Origin: a bacterium
GTDB lineage: Bacteria > UBP15 > UBA6099 > DSWB01
Length of the DNA: 5,725 bases
Assembly (NCBI GenBank): GCA_020061125.1
Contig: JAGUYV010000252.1
Location: 1 to 5,725 of the forward strand
Reading direction: 5' to 3'
How positions within the stretch are numbered: the stretch's first letter is position 1; every line of letters begins with the position of its first letter. Below are positions 1 to 5,725 of this stretch, in pieces. A program made the translations under genes and the position numbers. Under the pieces are notes generated by a model. It was not told the origin of the DNA. It searched no databases and saw only the letters and a list, made by a program, of their open reading frames with translations.

Positions 1-2
1 CG

Positions 3-1001
3 GACGCGGGCGCCACGCGCTGCGCCGTGTTCCGCGCAGGGCAATACCTGTCGCTGAAAGTGGACATCAATGGCGTGCGCATCACGCGTCCGTACTCCAT
101 TTGCTCCAGCCCGGACGACGCGCTCAACGGCCGGTTCTATGAGATCACCATCCGCCGCAAAGAGGGCGGATTCCTAACAGAGCACATCTGGAATTCATGG
201 GGAGAGGGGACCAAGATCGAAGCCTCCGGCCCCTGCGGGTTTTTCTATTACGAACCCCTGCGCGACAGCGCGGATCTCGTGGGCCTGGCCGGGGGCAGCG
301 GCATCACCCCGTTCCGGGCGCTCATGAAAGACATCACCACTAACCATCCGGAAGTGCGCATGACCCTTCTGTACGGCGTGCGCAATGCCGGAGAAAAAAT
401 GTTCGCGCGCGAGTTCCGGGACTTGAGCCGCGAATCCGGAGGGCGCGTCAAGGCGTATTTCGTGGCCAGCGAACCCGGTGACGGCTGGGACGGACCCACG
501 GGGTTTCTGACCGCGGATCTCATCACAAGCCTGGCCGGGCCGCCCGAGGGCAAGACCTTTTTCATTTGCGGTCCGCAACCCATGTACAATTTCCTGGACA
601 AAGAACTGGCCGCGTTCAACCTGCCGCGCCGCCGCGTGCGCCGCGAGGTCTTCGGCGAACTCACGGATGTGACCGTGTTCGAGGATTACCCCAGAGAGCT
701 GGCCGGAGAAACATTCGAGATCATCGTGCATGCGGGGCGGCGCGTGCTCACCGTTCCCGCCAAAGCCACGGAGAGCATTCTGGTGTCTCTGGAGCGGGCC
801 GGGCTGAACCCGCCCAGCCAGTGCCGAAGCGGAGAATGCGGGTTCTGCAACACCATCTTGCTCAACGGCGGCATCTTCGTGTCGCCGGAGAACGACGGCC
901 GCCGCAAGGCCGGGATCAAATACGGGTATTTCCACCCATGCTCGTCGTACCCGGTGTCGGATCTGGAAATCAAACTCAACCCCGCAATGCATGCCGGGTA
1001 G
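3..1001 (+). CDS. FAD/NAD(P)-binding oxidoreductase with C-terminal [2Fe-2S] ferredoxin domain (5' partial)
   Basis: This is a flavoprotein electron-transfer module of the ferredoxin-NADP reductase superfamily fused to a plant-type ferredoxin. It is expected to move electrons between NAD(P)H, FAD and a [2Fe-2S] cluster in the cytoplasm. Seen in order: the FAD-binding motif RPYS at 87-98, the nucleotide-binding glycine motif GGSGITP at 291-311, and the NAD(P)-contacting CGPQPM at 567-584. The ferredoxin cysteines then have spacing C-x4-C-x2-C-x30-C, with codons at 822, 837, 846 and 939. The frame stays open to the left edge. The GTG at 27 falls inside the first beta strand of the flavin domain (AGQYLSL follows it), so it is not a credible start, and the N-terminal part of the flavin domain lies outside the window. 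The order reductase then ferredoxin matches PaaE- and Hcr-like reductases. The substrate or partner oxidase cannot be named from this sequence. The stop is TAG at 999. Family call is firm; specific function is unknown. Confidence 0.9.
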   Translation, partial: DAGATRCAVFRAGQYLSLKVDINGVRITRPYSICSSPDDALNGRFYEITIRRKEGGFLTEHIWNSWGEGTKIEASGPCGFFYYEPLRDSADLVGLAGGSGITPFRALMKDITTNHPEVRMTLLYGVRNAGEKMFAREFRDLSRESGGRVKAYFVASEPGDGWDGPTGFLTADLITSLAGPPEGKTFFICGPQPMYNFLDKELAAFNLPRRRVRREVFGELTDVTVFEDYPRELAGETFEIIVHAGRRVLTVPAKATESILVSLERAGLNPPSQCRSGECGFCNTILLNGGIFVSPENDGRRKAGIKYGYFHPCSSYPVSDLEIKLNPAMHAG

Positions 1002-1064
1002 GGGCTATGGTTTACGGCGGCTTTTTTGCCTGCACCGGTTTGCTCCGACGGTTTTCTGTCATAA

Positions 1065-1094
1065 TTGTTAAGGCAGATCAACTGTATGTATATT
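1065..1094 (+). promoter_or_regulatory. Candidate sigma-70-type promoter for the hybrid kinase gene
   Basis: A -35-like TTGTTA (1065-1070) is followed after 18 bases by a -10-like TATATT (1089-1094). It lies in the AT-rich part of the gap between the oxidoreductase and the kinase gene. Transcription would begin near 1101, giving a leader of about 60 bases. This suggests the kinase can be transcribed independently of the upstream gene. The evidence is consensus similarity only, and the upstream gene has no strong terminator: only a 3-bp stem, GGC-T6-GCC, is seen near 1019-1030. Confidence 0.35.
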
Positions 1095-1159
1095 CATAAT
1101 CCGGGCCATCACGCGCACGGATTTCCATTAAAAGAGACTGGCATGGAGTGAGTCAGACC

Positions 1160-3757
1160 ATGAGTGAACGCCGAAGGATGCTGTTTCTGTTGTTCCTGAT
1201 GATAGCATGCTGCGCCGCCGTGGGCAGCGCCATGCTGGTCTTTTTATACAAAGCGGCTTTCCGCGAACAGAAAATGCGGCTGACCGAAGTCGCACAGAGC
1301 CAGGCGCGAACCATGGAAACTGTTGCGGTTCACGACCAGAAGTTTGTTGATTCATATATCGAGAAGGGGGAACTCCGCTCGTCGCCGTTTGAAATCACTC
1401 TCGGCCAGTTCCGGGAGGCGAACCGGAGATTCAAAGGATTCGGGCGCACCGGCGAATATACGCTGGGAATGAACGAGGGCAACAACATCGTCTTTCTGCT
1501 TAGCCATAAACACAAGGGGATGGGTGACAGGAGCAGAATTCCCTTTGACTCGGGATATGCGGAGCCGATGCAGCTTGCCCTGCAGGGCAAGTCCGGCGTG
1601 ATTGTGGGCAAGGACTATCGGGGAGCAGTCGTTCTCGCGGCGCACGAGCCGGTGCGCATGCCCGGAGGCCGGATGCTTGGCGTGGTGGCCAAGATTGACA
1701 TGACCGAAATCCGCGCGCCGTTTGTGAGGGCGGGGCTGCTGGGAGGCGCAATATGCTTTATCGCCGTGGCCGCGGGCGCGCTCGCGTTTGTGCGCATTGG
1801 CAGGCCCGTGCTGGATCAGCTCGAAAAGTACGCCCGTGAACTGGAAGAGGAAATCGAGGAGCGCGAGGCCCAGCAGGAGGAACTGGCCAGAAGCGAACAC
1901 CGTTTCCGCGTGATTTTCGAGACTGCGGCAAGCATGATCACCTCGGTGAATGCGCAGGGGGTCATCGTTGACTGCAACGGAAGGGCCAGAGACTTGCTGG
2001 GATATGAGCGCGAGGAACTGATAGGCCAGCCCATGGGCAAGATCATTCACCCGGACACTTTGGCCCGCGCGCAGGAGTCGCTTAAAACCATTCTTTCCAC
2101 AGGGTCGGCTTCGGACAAGGAATACCGCATGGTGCGCAAGGACGGAACGGAGATTGATGTGTCCATCAATTCGTCCGGCGCGGGTCCGAACGAGCAGGGA
2201 TTCGAGCGCACGATTTGCCTTATCGAAGATATCACGGACCGCAAGCGCGCGGAGCGCGCACTGCGGGACAGCGAAGCCAGGTTCCGCGAGCTGACCGAGA
2301 GCCTCCGGGATGTGTTCTTCGCGATGGACCGCTCCATGAAAATCACATACTGGAACAAAGCCGCGCATGCGTTTACGGGCATCGCGCCCGAGCAGGCGCA
2401 TGGCCGTCTTGTCCAGGATCTGTTCCCGCCGGACACTTCGCTCTCCGATGAGGATTTGTACAGGAGTGTGATGGACAACCGCGAATCCAGGCGCATCAAT
2501 ACCTTTTACAACAGCCGCGTTCTGGATATGAGCGTGTACCCGTCGTCCCATGGTCTGTCCGTGTTCGTGCGGGACATCACCGCTCAAAAACAGATTGAAG
2601 AAGAGAGCCGGAAATATCTGGCTCAACTGCGGCAGTCGCAGAAACTCGAGGCCGTGGGGCAGATGGCGGGGGGCATGGCCCACGATTTCAACAATATGCT
2701 CACGGTGATCTTGAGCAGCGCCGAGTTTGCGCTCATGAGCCTGCCCGCGGAACACCCCGTAACGCCGGATCTCAAGGAAATTCTGCGCGCCTGCGAGCGA
2801 TCCCGGGATCTGACCATGAAGCTGCTCACCTTTGCGCGCAAGGACAAAATCAATGTGCGCACCGTGCCCATCGCCGAGGTGATTGATGAACTTGTGGCCA
2901 TGCTTGACCGCAGCCTGCCCAAGAAAATCCAGATTAAAACCATCCTCAATCACGAATTGGCCGTGCATGTGGACGCCAACCAGATTCAACAGGCCCTCTT
3001 GAATGTGTGCAACAACGCCGCGGACGCCATGCCCGAGGGCGGCGATCTTGTGATCGAATGCAATGATGTCCATTTTGACAGTCAGCTTTGCCCGACATGC
3101 GGCAAGCCTCTGAAACCGCGCTACTGTCAGATCCAGATTACCGACACAGGACCGGGCATTCCTGCGGACTTGATCCAAAAAGTCGTGGAGCCGTTTTTCA
3201 CCACAAAGGAGATCGGCAAGGGCACGGGTCTTGGCCTGTCCGTGTCGCTCGGCATTATCGAGAATCATGAAGGGCACTTGCACATCTATTCCGAACCGGG
3301 GCGCGGCACATGCGTGCGCATTTACATCCCGTTTGCGGAGGATGCGGAAACGCAACAGGCGCGGGAGCCGGACCTGACCATGCTGCGCGGAACCGAAACA
3401 GTGCTAGTGGTGGACGATGAAGAGAGCGTGCTCAAGGCGGCAAGTCGCCTGCTTTCGTCAGCCGGGTATGCGGTCCTGCTCGCCGGAGGCGGAGCCGCCG
3501 CCATGGAACTGTACGAAAGGCATGAGAGCGACATCAAGGCCGTGCTGCTCGATCTCATCATGCCCGAAATGGACGGCAGCGATGTGTTTCATGAACTCAA
3601 ACGCCGGGGATCACAAGCAAAAATAATTCTTTGTTCTGGATACAGCATGAACGGTCAGGCGGGCGAACTCATCAGCATGGGCGTGGACGGATTTCTCCAG
3701 AAACCCTTTTCCGCGGAATCCCTGTTGAAAGCTCTGCGCAACGCTTTGAACGCATGA
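1160..3757 (+). CDS. Membrane-bound hybrid sensor histidine kinase (Cache-like, PAS-PAS, HisKA-HATPase, receiver)
   Basis: A complete 865-residue hybrid kinase of a two-component phosphorelay. Domains in order: TM1 at residues 7-30; a periplasmic Cache-like sensor at about 35-189 (TGEYTLG at 97-103, later a YRGAVVLAA stretch); TM2 at 191-211; a charged coiled-coil linker at 221-249; PAS domains at about 244-361 and 371-481; then the HPK4/NtrB-type dimerisation domain with phospho-acceptor H508 in GGMAHDFNN. The ATPase domain has N-box N619, G1 DTGPGI (662-667), FFTTK (679-683) and G2 GTGLGLS (688-694). The receiver (747-864) has acidic pair D752/D753, phospho-acceptor D798, S826 and K848. All catalytic residues are present, so it should be active. 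There is no HPt or DNA-binding domain, so the output partner is elsewhere. Between the N and G1 boxes lies a Cys-containing insertion (C644, C647, C656). ATG 1160 was chosen because GGAG lies at 1145-1148, but an in-frame GTG at 1148 (869 residues) is a real alternative. The ligand is unknown. Confidence 0.95.
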   Translation: MSERRRMLFLLFLMIACCAAVGSAMLVFLYKAAFREQKMRLTEVAQSQARTMETVAVHDQKFVDSYIEKGELRSSPFEITLGQFREANRRFKGFGRTGEYTLGMNEGNNIVFLLSHKHKGMGDRSRIPFDSGYAEPMQLALQGKSGVIVGKDYRGAVVLAAHEPVRMPGGRMLGVVAKIDMTEIRAPFVRAGLLGGAICFIAVAAGALAFVRIGRPVLDQLEKYARELEEEIEEREAQQEELARSEHRFRVIFETAASMITSVNAQGVIVDCNGRARDLLGYEREELIGQPMGKIIHPDTLARAQESLKTILSTGSASDKEYRMVRKDGTEIDVSINSSGAGPNEQGFERTICLIEDITDRKRAERALRDSEARFRELTESLRDVFFAMDRSMKITYWNKAAHAFTGIAPEQAHGRLVQDLFPPDTSLSDEDLYRSVMDNRESRRINTFYNSRVLDMSVYPSSHGLSVFVRDITAQKQIEEESRKYLAQLRQSQKLEAVGQMAGGMAHDFNNMLTVILSSAEFALMSLPAEHPVTPDLKEILRACERSRDLTMKLLTFARKDKINVRTVPIAEVIDELVAMLDRSLPKKIQIKTILNHELAVHVDANQIQQALLNVCNNAADAMPEGGDLVIECNDVHFDSQLCPTCGKPLKPRYCQIQITDTGPGIPADLIQKVVEPFFTTKEIGKGTGLGLSVSLGIIENHEGHLHIYSEPGRGTCVRIYIPFAEDAETQQAREPDLTMLRGTETVLVVDDEESVLKAASRLLSSAGYAVLLAGGGAAAMELYERHESDIKAVLLDLIMPEMDGSDVFHELKRRGSQAKIILCSGYSMNGQAGELISMGVDGFLQKPFSAESLLKALRNALNA

Positions 3758-3799
3758 ACGCGCAGTTGCAACGCAAATCCCGGATGCGCCAGGCTTGGG

Positions 3800-3821
3800 A
3801 AAAAATTACAGATATTTTTTT
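3800..3821 (+). terminator. Weak terminator-like AT hairpin after the kinase gene
   Basis: AAAAAAT (3800-3806) can pair with ATTTTTT (3814-3820) around a 7-base loop, and the right arm forms a run of seven T (3815-3821). It lies about 43 bases after the kinase stop, a suitable place for a terminator. The stem has no G-C pair, which is atypical for an intrinsic terminator, so this is tentative. The T run may simply be part of an AT-rich promoter region. Confidence 0.2.
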
Positions 3822-3874
3822 GTAGGAATTCTACTGACACGATACGAGTCCATCGGCAAACTGTATTATTTGTG

Positions 3875-3883
3875 TGGTATATT
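3875..3883 (+). promoter_or_regulatory. Candidate extended -10 promoter element for the chemoreceptor gene
   Basis: TGG directly precedes TATATT, giving the TGn-TATATT form of an extended -10 element. No good -35 hexamer is seen at the right distance (GGCAAA at 3855-3860), which extended -10 promoters can tolerate. A second bare TATATT lies at 3930-3935. Use of the first would give a chemoreceptor leader of roughly 230 bases. This rests on consensus similarity only. Confidence 0.22.
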
Positions 3884-3971
3884 GTCCTGTTTGTCCGGCA
3901 ATTCCGGCGGGTTTTCAACACGCTTTCAATATATTGCCTGATTGTCTTGTTTTCATTTGAATTTTCCCTCT

Positions 3972-4007
3972 GCAAATGCAAATAATTCAGTGTACTGTTG
4001 CGCAAAT
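3972..4007 (+). repeat. GCAAAT hexamer cluster (two in tandem plus one 24 bases on)
   Basis: GCAAAT occurs head to tail at 3972-3977 and 3978-3983 and again at 4002-4007, where the start is 24 bases after that of the second copy. A fourth copy lies at 3773-3778, just after the kinase gene. Same-strand repeats in a promoter region can be binding sites for a regulator, but a hexamer in AT-rich DNA also recurs by chance. No known regulator is assigned. Confidence 0.3.
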
Positions 4008-4105
4008 ACTAAATACGGGTTACATACAGGCGAACCATTCGTGTCTGTGTCCGGCCTCTCTCCCGCGACCCTGTCCCCGCCCTTCCTCCGTACCGGATTG
4101 CCCGT

Positions 4106-4114
4106 AAAAAGGAG
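4106..4114 (+). promoter_or_regulatory. Ribosome binding site of the chemoreceptor gene
   Basis: AAAAAGGAG ends eight bases before the ATG at 4123. This is a strong Shine-Dalgarno match at a normal distance. It favours 4123 over the in-frame ATGs at 4135 and 4141, and over the ATG at 4116, which is in another frame and too close. Confidence 0.7.
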
Positions 4115-4122
4115 CATGTGCT

Positions 4123-5725
4123 ATGAGAAAGGGTATGTCCATGAAAGCGAAATTGATTGTGTACGGCCTATTGTTGACCGGCTTGCCACTGGTCATCGTG
4201 TTCCTCGTCACCTTTACCCAGAACCGGGCCATGGAAAATGTGGCTGCTGTTGAAACAACCCGAATGGCGTACACGGATCTGGATCATGTGGCCCTGGGCG
4301 TGAATGCGCTTGTGCTGTCGCATGAAGCGGCCATACAGAAGCTGGATTCCGGGCTGCAGGAGCAGGCGCGCAAGAACGCCATGGAGGCCATGCGCAAGGA
4401 GATCATGAAGATCCAGGTTGGGGAAACCGGTTATGTGTATGTGCTGGACAGCAAGGGCAACTATGTGATTTCCAAGGGTGGTGAGCGCGACGGCGAGAAC
4501 ATCCTGGAGGCCAAGGACGCGAGCGGCGAGTACATGATCAAGGAAATTCTGCGCAAAGCCCACGCCCTGGGGCCGGGAGAAGTGGGCGAGCACAAATACA
4601 TGTGGCAGAACAAAGGCGAAAATCAGGCGCGGGAGAAAGTGGCCCGCCTGGTCTATTACGAACCCTGGGACTGGATCATCGGCGCGGGTTCGTATGTGGA
4701 GGAATTTTATCAGGGCCGCGATCAGGTCAAAGCTATCGGAGCGCGGAGCAACTGGCTCATCGGCGGCATCGGAGCGCTGGCGCTTGTCCTGGCGGCCCTG
4801 ACATGGTTCCTCACGGCCGGGCGCATCTCGGGCCGCATCGCCCGTGTGGTTCACGGGTTGAGCGACGCCTCGGATGAAATCGCCAGCGCGTCCAACCAGG
4901 TTGCGGATTCGTCACAGGCCATGGCCCAGGGCGCGTCCGAGCAGGCCGCATCCATTCAGGAGGTCTCCTCGTCCGTGGAGCAGTTGTCCTCCATGACGCG
5001 GCAGAACGCGGACAATGCGGAGCAGGCCAATTCCCTGGCGCGCCAGGCTCTGGAGGCCGCGGACAAGGGCAACTCCATCACGGTTTCCATGGCCCAGGCC
5101 ATGGACAAAATCTCGACCTCCGCGCGCCAGACCTCCAAGATTATCAAAACCATTGACGAGATCGCGTTCCAGACCAATCTGCTCGCGCTCAACGCGGCCG
5201 TGGAAGCGGCGCGCGCGGGCGAGGCCGGCAAAGGATTCGCCGTGGTGGCCGAAGAAGTGCGCAACCTGGCCCAGCGCTCGGCGCAGGCCGCGCGCGACAC
5301 CACGGATCTCATCGAAGGCTCGGTCAAGAACACGGACGACGGCGCCACCTATGTCATCGAGTTGAGCGAGGCGTTTGTGAATATCGTGGACAGCAACACC
5401 AAGCTGTCGAACCTGATCGCCGAGATCGCCGCGGCCAGCAAGGAGCAGTCCGCAGGCATCAGCCAGGTGAACACGGCCATGGGCCAGATGGACAAACTCA
5501 CGCAGCAGAACGCTGCCAACACCGAGGAAGCCGCGTCCGCGGCCGAGGAAATGCACGCCCAGGCCATGAGCCTGAATGCTCTTGTGGAAACGCTGATCAG
5601 CATCGTGGGAGGCGTGTCCGAGGCAACTAATCAATCCGTGGTTATTCCGCAGCAGCAGCAACTCGCAAGGCGGGCGGCAGCGGGCGCCGCAGCAAAAGGC
5701 GGCGTGGCCTTGCGCCACTCCGCAG
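4123..5725 (+). CDS. Methyl-accepting chemotaxis protein with periplasmic Cache-like sensor (3' partial)
   Basis: A transmembrane chemoreceptor that would signal through CheW/CheA to control motility. There is no in-frame stop from 4123 to the right edge (534 codons), so the C-terminus is missing. Seen in order: TM1 at about residues 9-31; a periplasmic sensor at about 32-205 with a single-Cache-like pattern ([10 protein letters not shown] at 100-109, [13 protein letters not shown] at 179-191); TM2 at 211-231; then a cytoplasmic helical signalling domain. The hairpin tip is the canonical [12 protein letters not shown] run followed by [20 protein letters not shown] (346-380). A methylation-type motif (small pair, xx, QE, xx, small pair) fits 275-284, and a weaker one lies near 471-480. 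Only one HAMP-like helix (about 234-246) separates TM2 from the methylation helix, so a complete HAMP domain is absent. After the coiled coil (ending about 495) comes an IPQQQQ, Ala-rich tail cut by the window. The ligand is unknown, but Cache sensors usually bind small organic molecules. Family call is very secure. Confidence 0.96.
   Translation, partial: MRKGMSMKAKLIVYGLLLTGLPLVIVFLVTFTQNRAMENVAAVETTRMAYTDLDHVALGVNALVLSHEAAIQKLDSGLQEQARKNAMEAMRKEIMKIQVGETGYVYVLDSKGNYVISKGGERDGENILEAKDASGEYMIKEILRKAHALGPGEVGEHKYMWQNKGENQAREKVARLVYYEPWDWIIGAGSYVEEFYQGRDQVKAIGARSNWLIGGIGALALVLAALTWFLTAGRISGRIARVVHGLSDASDEIASASNQVADSSQAMAQGASEQAASIQEVSSSVEQLSSMTRQNADNAEQANSLARQALEAADKGNSITVSMAQAMDKISTSARQTSKIIKTIDEIAFQTNLLALNAAVEAARAGEAGKGFAVVAEEVRNLAQRSAQAARDTTDLIEGSVKNTDDGATYVIELSEAFVNIVDSNTKLSNLIAEIAAASKEQSAGISQVNTAMGQMDKLTQQNAANTEEAASAAEEMHAQAMSLNALVETLISIVGGVSEATNQSVVIPQQQQLARRAAAGAAAKGGVALRHSA

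Larger units (their letters stand above)
3758..4122 (+). other. 365-base intergenic region between kinase and chemoreceptor genes
   Basis: I see no credible gene here; the open frames crossing it have no family motif and poor start contexts. From about 3798 to 4020 it is clearly AT-rich compared with the GC-rich genes on either side, as expected of a promoter region. About 4044-4090 is dominated by C and T on the + strand. The stretch contains an AT-only hairpin (3800-3820), a small GTAG/CTAC hairpin (3822-3834), an 8-base palindrome GTTGCAAC (3765-3772), two TATATT elements (3878 and 3930), a repeated GCAAAT hexamer and the chemoreceptor ribosome binding site. The chemoreceptor is therefore probably transcribed from its own promoter with a long leader. 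Confidence 0.7.

Noticed and set aside
1065-1082. FNR/CRP-like inverted half-sites (TTGTT ... ATCAA) upstream of the kinase
   Set aside because: The half-sites are separated by seven bases rather than four and one is imperfect, so the spacing does not fit the family.
1193-1225. Lipoprotein signal (Cys pair in the first hydrophobic segment of the kinase)
   Set aside because: The residues before the cysteines (Met-Ile-Ala) do not fit a lipobox well, and a second membrane segment with cytoplasmic kinase domains shows this is a membrane anchor.
1352-3355. A 667-codon open frame on the minus strand inside the kinase gene
   Set aside because: It lies antisense to a gene with clear family motifs throughout. 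Its translation shows no domain pattern and is rich in His, Arg and Ala, as expected for a complement shadow of GC-rich coding DNA.
3891-3915. CCGG-CAATT-CCGG hairpin followed by GGGTTTT as a terminator
   Set aside because: The stem is only four base pairs and the T run is short and not adjacent to it; too weak to call.
4010-4036. Possible sigma-28 (flagellar) promoter: TAAA, 15 bases, GGCGAACC
   Set aside because: The -35 TAAA fits, but the -10 matches only four of eight positions of GCCGATAA. This is too weak to call, although a sigma-28 promoter would suit a chemoreceptor.
4012-4101. Resemblance to a cyclic-di-GMP (GEMM-I) riboswitch: ACAGGCGAACCATTCG
   Set aside because: The similarity covers only the first strand. 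The conserved GGGACGCAAAGCC core and the later tetraloop-receptor segment are not found, so a riboswitch call is unsupported.
3942-4253. A 103-codon plus-strand frame crossing the intergenic region into the chemoreceptor
   Set aside because: It overlaps the receptor start in another frame, has no ribosome binding site at its ATG, and its translation has no recognisable pattern.
4912-5718. A 268-codon minus-strand open frame inside the chemoreceptor gene
   Set aside because: It is antisense to a well-defined receptor signalling domain and made of Gly, His and Arg-rich sequence with no motif; it is a codon-bias shadow.

Overview
The window carries three genes, all on the + strand, and looks like chromosome from an anaerobic, motile, Gram-negative bacterium. 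The coding sequence is GC-rich and the intergenic sequence is visibly more AT-rich. The chemoreceptor signalling domain and the multi-PAS hybrid kinase resemble proteins common in Desulfovibrionales and related former Deltaproteobacteria. That assignment rests on remembered protein style, not on a search, and is moderate at best.

Layout: (1) Positions 3-1001 hold the 3' part of an FAD/NAD(P)H-dependent oxidoreductase with a C-terminal plant-type [2Fe-2S] ferredoxin domain; its beginning lies upstream of the window. (2) A gap of about 158 bases contains a plausible sigma-70-type promoter. (3) Positions 1160-3757 encode a complete membrane-bound hybrid histidine kinase: periplasmic Cache-like sensor, two PAS domains, an HPK4/NtrB-type kinase core and a C-terminal receiver. 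A cysteine-bearing insertion (CPTC followed by a third Cys) sits inside its ATPase domain. (4) A gap of 365 bases (3758-4122) is AT-rich in its first two thirds and pyrimidine-rich near its end. It holds candidate promoter elements, a repeated GCAAAT hexamer and a strong ribosome binding site. (5) From 4123 to the window edge runs a methyl-accepting chemotaxis protein with a periplasmic single-Cache-like sensor, two membrane segments and a nearly complete signalling domain. It is open at the right edge, only its C-terminal tail is missing, and it lacks a full HAMP domain.

How they may work together: the kinase and the chemoreceptor are two separate transmembrane sensors with similar Cache-type motifs in their periplasmic parts. 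One feeds a phosphorelay and the other the CheA/CheW chemotaxis machinery. No cognate response regulator, HPt protein or che gene is visible here. The oxidoreductase is probably a separate transcription unit; any functional link to the sensors is conjecture. I found no mobile element, tRNA, rRNA or CRISPR array, and no convincing evidence of an undescribed multi-gene system. The most distinctive feature is the cysteine insertion in the kinase.
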